Shown: one piece after another, positions 1 through 6,042 of the stretch
Layout: every line of letters starts with the position of its first letter
Numbering within the stretch: the first letter of the stretch is position 1
Assembly (NCBI GenBank): GCA_015661965.1
Contig: DQVA01000072.1
Location: 1-11,407, forward strand
Source of the DNA: Candidatus Bipolaricaulota bacterium
Lineage (GTDB): Bacteria; Bipolaricaulota; Bipolaricaulia; Bipolaricaulales; Bipolaricaulaceae
Direction: 5' to 3'
Length of the DNA: 11,407 bases
Translations under genes and position numbers: made by a program
Notes under the pieces: model-generated
Told to the model about the DNA's origin: nothing
The model's input: the letters and a program-made list of their open reading frames with translations, nothing else
Databases searched by the model: none

Positions 1-111
1 ACGGTGGACCCAGGGCTGGGGGTGGCGCGTCACGCCGACGCCGGCTACGAGAAGGCCATCCGGGTCGCGAAAGAACGGGGGGTAAGGGTCCCCAAACTGG
101 AGAGGAGGTGA
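1..111 (+). CDS. hutU: Urocanate hydratase, C-terminal end (5' truncated by window)
   Basis: Frame 1 is open from the first base and ends with tandem stops TGA-TAG (109-114), giving 36 residues. The stretch DPGLGVARHADAGYEKAI matches the conserved C-terminal end of urocanase (HutU), where a (D/N)xGxGxxRHxDAGY block precedes a final helix. Urocanase converts urocanate to imidazolone propionate in cytoplasmic histidine degradation using tightly bound NAD+. Only the tail is visible, so the catalytic residues cannot be checked. The stop codon lies inside an AGGAGGTGA sequence, and livK begins 62 bp downstream on the same strand without an obvious terminator between them, so co-transcription is likely. 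The assignment rests on a short but distinctive motif recalled from the family. Confidence 0.75.
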   Translation, partial: TVDPGLGVARHADAGYEKAIRVAKERGVRVPKLERR

Positions 112-173
112 TAGCTGGAACCAGATGGCCAATGACACATCGCTTTCCGACATCAATCTGGAGGTGACGCGAT

Positions 174-1319
174 ATGTGGTGCAAGTTGGGACTGGCGTTG
201 CTGGTGATTCTGGCGCTGGGAACTTTCGGGATCGCTGAGGGCAACATCAAAATCGGGCTGTTCGTCCCTCTGACCGGCTTTGCAGCTGCCGATGGCCATT
301 CCGCCCTGGTGGGGGCCCAGATCGCGGTGGACCTCATCAACGCAGCAGGGGGCATTAATGGGCGGATGGTAGAGCTTGTGTATTATGATGACGCTGCCAG
401 AGCCGATCAGGCTTCCGCCATCGCCCGCAAGCTCATCGAGCAGGACCAAGTGGTGATTGGGATTTCCGGCTCCTACAGCACGCCCACTCGGGCGGCAGCC
501 GCCATCTTTCAACAGGCGGGCGTGCCCATGATCTCCGCCTATGCCATCCACCCCTCCATCATCGAGACGGGGCATCTCATATTCCGCGTGGGCATGGGGG
601 CGCCAGTGGAGGGGATCGCCGGGGGGCACTTAGCAGTGGAGAAACTCGGTGCCCACAGGATCGCAATCCTCAGCATGGACAACGATTTCGGTGTTTCCCT
701 GTCCGAATACTTTAAGCAAACCGTGCTAGGGCTGGGGGCGGAGATCGTGTTCGAAAAACGTTACTCGCTGGGTGAGTCTGAGTTCCGGGAAGTGCTGAGC
801 TCCATCCGTGGCGCCAACCCTGATTTGATCTGGGCCACCGCCTACTACGCTGGGGCGGCCAACATCGTCTCTCAGGCGCGGGAGCTGGGCATCACCGCCA
901 CCATCCTGGGACAGGAGGGTTACGACTCACCTAAGTTCATCGAATTGGCTGGCGAAGCCGCCGAGGGGGTGATCATCGTCACCGATCTCAACCGCGATTC
1001 AGAGCGGCCTGTAGTTCAGCAGTTCCTGGCGGAGTTCCAGGCCCGGGCGGGGATCCCCGCCGACATGGTGGGGGCGTCCGCGTTCGACGCGGTGAAGGTG
1101 GCCGCCTACGCCCTGGCCCAGGTCGGCACTGACCCAGAGGACATCGCCGCCGCCATCAACGGCATCCGCCACATGGACGACGTGGTCACCGGGCCCTTCT
1201 ACGCCTTCCTAGGCCGGGAGGCCATCCGGCCGGTGGAGGTGCAGATCGTCCAAGGGGGCGCGTTCCACTTTTTCCACACCTACACCGATCCCACGATCAT
1301 CATCCCACCGGGGCTCTGA
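174..1319 (+). CDS. livK: Branched-chain/polar amino acid ABC transporter, periplasmic substrate-binding protein
   Basis: This 381-residue protein is the extracytoplasmic ligand-binding component of a HAAT-type (LivKHMGF) amino acid importer, Peripla_BP_6 fold. The start is fixed by a perfect GGAGGTGA (160-167) six bases before the ATG. Residues 1-21 form a signal peptide (basic K4, then a hydrophobic run up to the FGIAEG region). There is no lipobox cysteine, so the product should be a soluble periplasmic protein rather than a lipoprotein. The mature part begins IKIGLFVPLTG, the usual first strand. GSYST (99-103) and GVPMISAYA (116-124) lie where leucine/isoleucine-binding proteins contact the ligand alpha-amino and carboxyl groups. 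D/E-rich and aromatic positions (YDD about 71-73, GYDSPKF about 248-254) follow the family pattern. It is the first gene of the liv set, behind hutU. The substrate cannot be read directly; histidine, urocanate or an aliphatic amino acid are possible. Confidence 0.92.
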   Translation: MWCKLGLALLVILALGTFGIAEGNIKIGLFVPLTGFAAADGHSALVGAQIAVDLINAAGGINGRMVELVYYDDAARADQASAIARKLIEQDQVVIGISGSYSTPTRAAAAIFQQAGVPMISAYAIHPSIIETGHLIFRVGMGAPVEGIAGGHLAVEKLGAHRIAILSMDNDFGVSLSEYFKQTVLGLGAEIVFEKRYSLGESEFREVLSSIRGANPDLIWATAYYAGAANIVSQARELGITATILGQEGYDSPKFIELAGEAAEGVIIVTDLNRDSERPVVQQFLAEFQARAGIPADMVGASAFDAVKVAAYALAQVGTDPEDIAAAINGIRHMDDVVTGPFYAFLGREAIRPVEVQIVQGGAFHFFHTYTDPTIIIPPGL

Positions 1320-1351
1320 TCGGCTAGAATCCTGAAAGGATCCCGTAGACC

Positions 1352-2215
1352 GTGGCGGTCCTGCAGCAGCTGATCTTCGCGCTGGTCCTGGGAGCAACCT
1401 ACGGCCTCATTGCAGTGGGGCTGACCATGGTCTACGGGATCCTCAAAATCCTCCATGTAGCCCACGCCGGGATCTACGCCCTGGGGGCGTACATAGCATT
1501 GTCCGTCTTGCAGCACCTCACCCCTAATTTCTGGGGGGCGCTGGCCATCGCCATGCTGACCACCGGCCTGGCCGGGGTGCTTATCTACCGGGGGGTGTAT
1601 TATTACACGCTCCGCAGATCCAGGATCGTCCCTCTGATCGTGAGCATCGGGATCTTCACGGCCATGAACGAGCTATTCCGTCTGGTGGCCGGGCCCTACC
1701 AGCATTCCTTCCCAGCCAAGCCCGGCCTTCCCACCCTGATCACACCCTACTTTGTCATCACCTCTAAACAGCTTTTGATTCTGATCCTCACCGCAGCCTT
1801 CCTCATCGCCCTGTACCTCATCCTGAACCGGACCAAGGTAGGGTTGGCCTGGCAGGCATGTTCCCAGGACCTGGAGATGGCCGGCGCGATGGGGGTAAAC
1901 GTGGACTGGGCGGTAGCACTTAACTTCTTCTTGGGCTCGGCCCTGGCTGGGGCCGCTGGGGTGCTCATGGCCCTCTACCGCAACATGGTCTACCCAACCA
2001 TGGGCCACGTGGTAGCTTACAAGGCATTTGTGGTGGTGGTGCTGGGTGGATTCGGCAGCGTCAGGGGCTGCATCCTGGCTGGGCTGCTACTGGGGGTGGT
2101 GGAGACATTTCTGGGGTCGTTGGAGTGGTTCGAGTTTCCCCGGGACGCCATCGCCTTCCTGGTGCTGATCTTGGTCCTCATGTTCCGGCCCAAGGGCTTG
2201 TTCGGGAGGCTTTAG
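1352..2215 (+). CDS. livH: Branched-chain amino acid ABC transporter permease, LivH type
   Basis: This is a 287-residue integral membrane permease, one half of the transmembrane channel of the Liv importer. It starts with GTG at 1352, 32 bp after livK; AAAGGA at 1335-1340 is a somewhat distant ribosome-binding site. The N-terminal pattern GLIAVGLTMVYGILKI followed by HVAHAG is the LivH hallmark (usually NFAHG), and several hydrophobic spans run through the protein. The C-terminal block GGFGSVRGCILAGLLLG (about residues 231-247) and the ending MFRPKGLFGR are typical of LivH. The cytoplasmic loop around residues 165-185 (GLAWQACSQDLEMAGAMGVN) corresponds to the loop that docks on the ATPases. 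The stop codon TAG is followed directly by the livM ATG. Confidence 0.93.
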   Translation: MAVLQQLIFALVLGATYGLIAVGLTMVYGILKILHVAHAGIYALGAYIALSVLQHLTPNFWGALAIAMLTTGLAGVLIYRGVYYYTLRRSRIVPLIVSIGIFTAMNELFRLVAGPYQHSFPAKPGLPTLITPYFVITSKQLLILILTAAFLIALYLILNRTKVGLAWQACSQDLEMAGAMGVNVDWAVALNFFLGSALAGAAGVLMALYRNMVYPTMGHVVAYKAFVVVVLGGFGSVRGCILAGLLLGVVETFLGSLEWFEFPRDAIAFLVLILVLMFRPKGLFGRL

Positions 2216-3124
2216 ATGCCGATCGGATACATCCTCACCGTGGGCACGTTCACCGGTATCTTTATGATCCTCACGGTCAGCCTTAACGTGCTCACTGGCT
2301 ACGCCAAACAGGTGTCCTTGGGGCATGCCGCTTTCTTCGCCATCGGGGCCTACGCTTCAGCCATCCTCACGGTGAAGTTCGGCCTCAGCTTCTGGGCCGC
2401 CCTCCCGTGCGTGGTCGGCATTACCACCCTGGTGGGGGTGTTCTTGGGGCTCCCCAGCCTGCGAGTGTCCCACGATTTCCTGGTGCTTTCCACCATCGGC
2501 CTCAACTTCATCGTCGGTTCGGTGTTCAGATATTTCTCATTCTTCGGGGGCTCCATGGGAATAGTGGGGATCCCCATGCCCGAGTTCTTCGGTCACCCCT
2601 TGGGCACGGCCGGCTTCTTCGGGCTCACGTTGCTGTTCGTGATCTTGACTATCCTCACTAGCTTCTACTTCTCCCGGACCTGGGGGAGGCTGGCCATGGA
2701 GGCGTTCGGAGAGGATGAGGTGGCGGCCAAGGCCATGGGCATCAACGTGGCCAAGTTTAAGATCTATGCATTCGCCATTAGCTCCGCTTACGCCGGGATC
2801 GCCGGGGCGCTGTGGGCGCACTACGTGGGCTCGGTGTTCCCGGACAACTTCGGGTTCGACCGGTCCATCGACATCCTGGCCATGTTGGTGCTGGGGGGGA
2901 TGGGCACCATCCGGGGAGCGGTATTCGGGGCACTGGTGCTGCAGATGCTGCCCGAGGGGCTGCGGGTGATCCAGAACTACCGGATGCTGGTGTCCGGAGG
3001 GATCCTAGCCCTGATGATCCTGTTCCAGCCCATGGGCCTCCTGGGCCGGGGGAGTTTCCTCGTGAAAGGCTTCGAGCGACTCCGGGGGCGGCTTGTCAGT
3101 CATGAGGCGGAGGATATGCCGTGA
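2216..3124 (+). CDS. livM: Branched-chain amino acid ABC transporter permease, LivM type
   Basis: This is a 302-residue integral membrane permease, partner of LivH. The ATG abuts the livH stop with no spacer and has GGGAGG (2204-2209) six bases upstream, inside the livH 3' end. Hallmarks are SLNVLTGYAKQVSLGHAAFFAIGAY near residues 22-46 (family pattern N-x-x-G-x-x-G-x-x-S-x-G-x-A-x-F), the cytoplasmic coupling segment RLAMEAFGEDEVAAKAMGIN (158-177), and the late GGMGTIRGAVFGAL block (225-238) followed by LMILFQPMGLLGRG. The family's usual N-terminal extension of two extra helices is absent, so this is a short LivM. It overlaps livG by four bases (GTGA), implying translational coupling. Confidence 0.93.
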   Translation: MPIGYILTVGTFTGIFMILTVSLNVLTGYAKQVSLGHAAFFAIGAYASAILTVKFGLSFWAALPCVVGITTLVGVFLGLPSLRVSHDFLVLSTIGLNFIVGSVFRYFSFFGGSMGIVGIPMPEFFGHPLGTAGFFGLTLLFVILTILTSFYFSRTWGRLAMEAFGEDEVAAKAMGINVAKFKIYAFAISSAYAGIAGALWAHYVGSVFPDNFGFDRSIDILAMLVLGGMGTIRGAVFGALVLQMLPEGLRVIQNYRMLVSGGILALMILFQPMGLLGRGSFLVKGFERLRGRLVSHEAEDMP

Positions 3125-3873
3125 GCTTGCTCGTCACCGAGGGGCTGACCAAAGACTTCGGCGGCCTGCGGGCAGTGGACGGAGTGAACCTGGTGGTGGG
3201 AGAGGGAGAGATCCATGGGATCATCGGCCCCAACGGGGCCGGCAAGACCACCGTGTTCAATCTCATCACTGGCTACCTCAAGCCTACCAGAGGAAAGATC
3301 CACTTTCGCGGCCGGCGCATAGACGGCCTGGAGCCGCATCGGGTGGTGAGCCTGGGAATCGCGCGCACGTTCCAGATTGTGCGACCTTTCACAGATCTCT
3401 CCGTACTGCAGAACGTCTTGGTAGCCTGGGGGCACCGGAACTACTATGGCCTTGGGCCGTTCAAGCCGTTCGGACCGGCCAAGCGAAAGGCCCTTGAGAT
3501 CCTGGAATTCGTGGGTTTGGCGGAAAGGGCCTATGTCGGGGCGGCTGCCCTGCCCATCGGGCTGCAGCGGCGTCTGGAGATCGCCCGGGCCATCGCCCTG
3601 GAGCCAAAGCTGGTGCTGCTGGACGAGCCGGCGGCCGGGCTCACCGAGGAGGAGATCACTAGGCTCAAGGAGTTGGTGCTGCGGATCGTGGCGAGTGGGA
3701 TGACGGTGGCCTTGGTGGAGCACCGGATGACGTTCGTCATGGACATCTGCCAGCTGATCACCGTTCTGGATCGGGGAAAGGTGATCGCCGAGGGGACGCC
3801 GTCCCAGGTAGCCAGCGACCCCGAGGTCATCGAGGCTTATCTCGGCGCCGGGGAGGGGGAAGGCGATGCTTGA
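3121..3873 (+). CDS. livG: Branched-chain amino acid ABC transporter ATP-binding protein, LivG type
   Basis: This is a 250-residue cytoplasmic ATPase of the Liv importer. The start is GTG at 3121 overlapping the livM stop, with GGAGG at 3109-3113 seven bases upstream. Walker A is GPNGAGKT (36-43), the Q-loop lies in ARTFQIVRPF (Q85), the signature is LPIGLQ (144-149) and Walker B is LVLLDEP (164-170). The switch histidine is H201 in LVEHRM. LivG proteins commonly carry LSYGxQ or LPYGxQ as the signature; LPIGLQ is a mild variant that keeps the key glycine. AAGLTEEE after Walker B and the C-terminal AYLGAG are typical of LivG. The last 8 bp overlap livF. Confidence 0.94.
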   Translation: MSLLVTEGLTKDFGGLRAVDGVNLVVGEGEIHGIIGPNGAGKTTVFNLITGYLKPTRGKIHFRGRRIDGLEPHRVVSLGIARTFQIVRPFTDLSVLQNVLVAWGHRNYYGLGPFKPFGPAKRKALEILEFVGLAERAYVGAAALPIGLQRRLEIARAIALEPKLVLLDEPAAGLTEEEITRLKELVLRIVASGMTVALVEHRMTFVMDICQLITVLDRGKVIAEGTPSQVASDPEVIEAYLGAGEGEGDA

Positions 3874-4564
3874 GGTAGAGGGCCTGGTGGTCGGCTACGG
3901 GAAGATCGCCGCCCTGATGGGGGTGGACCTGGAGGTGGGCGAGGGGGAGCTGGTGGCCATCATCGGGGCCAACGGGGCAGGCAAGTCCACTATCCTTGCC
4001 GCCATCGCCGGGCTGCGCCCCGTGCATGGGGGGGCCATCCGCTTCCGTGGCCGCAGGATTGAAGGGCTTCCCTCCTGGTCGCGGGTGAGGCTAGGGCTAG
4101 CGTTGGTTCCGGAAGGGGGACGGGTGTTCCCGGACCTATCGGTGGAGAAGAACCTCCGGTTGGGTGCCTTCACCGTGCGGGAGCCGAAGCAACACCTGGA
4201 GCTGGTGTTTTCCCTGTTCCCGGTGCTGCAGGAGAGGAGGAGGCAACGGGTCGGGACCCTATCCGGGGGCGAGCGGCAGATGTTGGCCATCGGCCGAGCT
4301 CTCATGGCCGATCCTCAGCTCCTTCTGGTGGACGAGGTGTCCATGGGGCTCATGCCAAAGCTCGTCCCCGAGGTGCTGGAGACGTTCCGCCGGCTGCGGG
4401 ACGAGCGGGGGATGAGCGTGCTCCTGGCGGAGCAGAATGCCAGGGAGGCACTGGCGGTAGTGGACCGGGGTTACGTCCTCAAGAACGGCCAAGTGGCCCT
4501 ACATGGAAGCGCGGAAGAATTGAGAGCTGACCCGCAGGTGAAACAGGCCTATCTCGGCGCTTGA
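3866..4564 (+). CDS. livF: Branched-chain amino acid ABC transporter ATP-binding protein, LivF type
   Basis: This is a 232-residue cytoplasmic ATPase, the second nucleotide-binding subunit of the Liv importer. The ATG at 3866 lies within the livG 3' end, behind the purine-rich GGGAGGGGGA (3850-3859). Walker A is GANGAGKS (34-41), the family-specific VPEGGRVFPDLS spans about 81-92, the signature LSGGERQM is at 132-139 and Walker B is LLLVDEVSMGL (152-162). The usual H-loop histidine is replaced by glutamine in LLAEQN (186-191), which is normal for LivF. Walker B continues DEVSMGL rather than the commoner DEPSLGL, also seen in the family. The gene ends properly at AYLGA, so the transporter operon is complete. 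No T-tract hairpin terminator is evident after it. Confidence 0.94.
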   Translation: MLEVEGLVVGYGKIAALMGVDLEVGEGELVAIIGANGAGKSTILAAIAGLRPVHGGAIRFRGRRIEGLPSWSRVRLGLALVPEGGRVFPDLSVEKNLRLGAFTVREPKQHLELVFSLFPVLQERRRQRVGTLSGGERQMLAIGRALMADPQLLLVDEVSMGLMPKLVPEVLETFRRLRDERGMSVLLAEQNAREALAVVDRGYVLKNGQVALHGSAEELRADPQVKQAYLGA

Positions 4565-4766
4565 CCCAGCCAGCTTTTTCATGGTGGACTAGCCAGACGA
4601 TGTCCTCCGAGATCATCAGGCGCAGGAACCCGGCGGCATAGGCCACCAGCGCCTCATAGGCCCGCCAGATGGCGTCCCGTTCCCCCGGGGGCCGGACGTG
4701 ATAGCTCACCGTCATCCCCGAGTCCACGAGTCGCTCCATCACGTCCGGACGGCCTTCGAGGTAGGC
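4565..4766 (-). pseudogene. Remnant of a second polysaccharide-deacetylase-like domain downstream of an in-frame TAG
   Basis: The minus-strand frame of the 4767-5924 gene stays open past its TAG stop (4769-4767) down to position 4479. The residues just after the stop (AYLEGRPDVMERLVDSGM, then TVSYHVRPP) continue the deacetylase-like domain without a break: helix, then a strand followed by HxRPP. The later part (AYEALVAYAAGFLR, then LMISEDIVWLV) resembles the last helix and strand of such domains, so about 200 core residues of a normal domain seem to be missing between HVRPP and GERDAIW. The frame then runs antisense into the livF 3' end (up to 4564), which I do not count as coding. The likeliest reading is a decayed second domain carrying a nonsense codon and an internal deletion. 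Stop readthrough or a sequence error at one base are alternatives. Confidence 0.6.
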
Positions 4767-5924
4767 CTACACCTGGGGCCCGGTGAGGTGGAAGTCGCCT
4801 CGCACCCCGTACCGCGCGAAGAGGTCGACAAGGCGGAGGACGGTGTCGGCGCTTTCGTCCACGTTCACGAAGTCGTGGACGTTCACGGCGAACGTGATGT
4901 AGCCGCGGCATTCTCCCTGTCCCATCGCCCGGGGAGCCCCGCTGCGGGGCTCGACGCCTGGATGGTCTGCTTCCCAAGCGCTGAAGGCGTCGGCCATCTG
5001 GGAGAAAGTCGCCCACCGCACCGCTCCCCTCGCCACCAGGGGGTCCACGTGTTCGGCGAGAAAGGAGTCGATGAGCTCCAGGGGGAATTCCCCCGGGTGC
5101 ACCGTGAAGTGGAAGATATTCACCCGATCCGGGAGGGCGGCGGCGAGGGAGCGCCCCAGGTAGTCGGCGAGCACGGAGAACCACGCCCCCGGGCCGCCCT
5201 CCCGCACGATGCGGCGCTTCTCTTGAAAGGAGGCGGGATCGATCATCCCGTCGGGGAGGTAGATCACGGCACCACCGGGGTCGTGGGCGGCAAAATGGGA
5301 CATATCCGCGGGATCGGGTCCCCCGGCGGGGCGCCAGGGAACGACCCCGATCGTCTCCGCCGCCGTGGCCTGGACCCGGGGATCCTTCCAATCGCCGTAG
5401 ATATCGAGGCCGGCACAGCGTGCCGCCTCCAGGATCCCGGGATAGAGGTTGCCCCCGCTCCAGTAGCGGATCGGCCCCTCCGCCCCCGCCGCGTGGATGA
5501 GCTCGATCTCCTCCCGCATCACGCGGCACCACTCCTCCGGGGGAAGCCGCTCCGGGTCCGGGCCCAGGTGGGCCCCCTCGTGGAAGTGGAGGCCGATCTC
5601 GTGCCCTCGGGCCTCGAGATCCGCCAGGACCAGGCTCCCGGTATCGGCGGCCACCTGGGTGAACGGGGACTGGACCTGGACCACCAGCGCCCCGCCGTGG
5701 CGCTCCACGACCCCGGCGAGGGCGTAGAGGTACTGCACGTGCCGCTGGAACAAGGCCGGATCCCGGTAATCACCCCGGCCGCCCCGGTATCCCTGGGCGG
5801 TCTCGCCCAACGGTTCCACGTGCACCCCGATGGTGAACATCAGTTGCCCTGCAGCCATGTCGCTGGCCATCCCGAGCCCCGTCGAGGTCAAGAGGCAGAA
5901 GATCGACAGCACCATCTTGATCAT
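4767..5924 (-). CDS. Exported polysaccharide-deacetylase-like protein (second domain truncated)
   Basis: This 385-residue product resembles the NodB/polysaccharide-deacetylase superfamily, whose members remove acyl groups from surface sugars using a divalent metal. The ATG at 5924 has a strong GGAGG (5935-5931) six bases upstream. Residues 1-20 (IKMVLSIFCLLTSTGLGMA) form a signal peptide, so it should act outside the membrane. Domain 1 spans about 28-320: a first strand FTIGVHVEP (30-38), the histidine cluster HEIGLHFHEGAH (108-119), probably metal-binding, YWSGGNLYPG (154-163) and FHFTVHPGEF (271-280). The classical TFDD motif is replaced by HVE, so the exact reaction is unknown. At about residue 342 a second domain starts (ITFAVNVHDF, then VRGDFHLTGPQV), parallel to the start of domain 1, but a TAG cuts it after about 45 residues. 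It converges on livF. Domain 1 may still be functional. Confidence 0.72.
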   Translation of the reverse strand: MIKMVLSIFCLLTSTGLGMASDMAAGQLMFTIGVHVEPLGETAQGYRGGRGDYRDPALFQRHVQYLYALAGVVERHGGALVVQVQSPFTQVAADTGSLVLADLEARGHEIGLHFHEGAHLGPDPERLPPEEWCRVMREEIELIHAAGAEGPIRYWSGGNLYPGILEAARCAGLDIYGDWKDPRVQATAAETIGVVPWRPAGGPDPADMSHFAAHDPGGAVIYLPDGMIDPASFQEKRRIVREGGPGAWFSVLADYLGRSLAAALPDRVNIFHFTVHPGEFPLELIDSFLAEHVDPLVARGAVRWATFSQMADAFSAWEADHPGVEPRSGAPRAMGQGECRGYITFAVNVHDFVNVDESADTVLRLVDLFARYGVRGDFHLTGPQV

Positions 5925-5970
5925 CCTCTTCCTCCTTTGCCTCCACTTTAGCCGGCCGAGCCCGCCGGTC

Positions 5971-5998
5971 TATCTAACCGTGGTAAACGGGGCGTCAA
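5971..5998 (-). promoter_or_regulatory. Putative sigma-70-type promoter for the deacetylase-like gene
   Basis: On the minus strand TTGACG (5998-5993, five of six matches to the -35 consensus) is followed after 16 bp by TAGATA (5976-5971, a weak -10). Transcription would start near 5963 and give a leader of about 40 nt containing the GGAGG site at 5935-5931. The -10 is poor, so this is tentative. It shares the short divergent region with the plus-strand kinase promoter. Confidence 0.35.
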
Positions 5999-6028
5999 CG
6001 CCGCGCCGCCTCATCCGAGGCGGAGGGG

Positions 6029-6034
6029 TATAAT
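6029..6034 (+). promoter_or_regulatory. Perfect -10 box (TATAAT) directly upstream of the kinase start
   Basis: TATAAT ends eight bases before the ATG at 6043. A -10 element normally sits 6-8 bases before the transcription start, so the mRNA would begin at or within about two bases of the ATG, that is, a leaderless transcript. The purine run GGAGGGG at 6022-6028 lies 14 bases from the ATG and upstream of the expected transcript start, so it is unlikely to act as a ribosome-binding site. No convincing -35 hexamer is found 16-18 bp upstream in this very GC-rich stretch. Confidence 0.6.
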
Positions 6035-6042
6035 CGCGCCCC

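Noticed and set aside
108..167. GTG-initiated 19-codon minicistron ending at the livK ribosome-binding site
   Set aside because: It is very short with poor amino-acid composition for a leader peptide and no runs of a regulatory amino acid, so chance is likelier.
125..238. 37-codon ORF between hutU and livK starting MANDTSLSDINLEV
   Set aside because: The nearest GGAGG is 16 bases away, too far. Most of it overlaps the livK signal peptide in another frame, and it has no recognisable family.
4564..4600. Terminator after livF (CAGCTTTTTC at 4571-4580)
   Set aside because: The short T run has no stable hairpin before it.
4767..4769. TAG read as pyrrolysine in the deacetylase-like protein
   Set aside because: Known pyrrolysine proteins are mainly methylamine methyltransferases. 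The missing core of the second domain after the stop points to decay instead, and no pyl genes are visible in this window.
4698..5951. Long plus-strand open frame (417 codons) opposite the deacetylase gene
   Set aside because: It is a GC-rich shadow: a histidine/proline/glycine/arginine-rich translation without motifs. The minus strand has a signal peptide, family motifs and a good ribosome-binding site.
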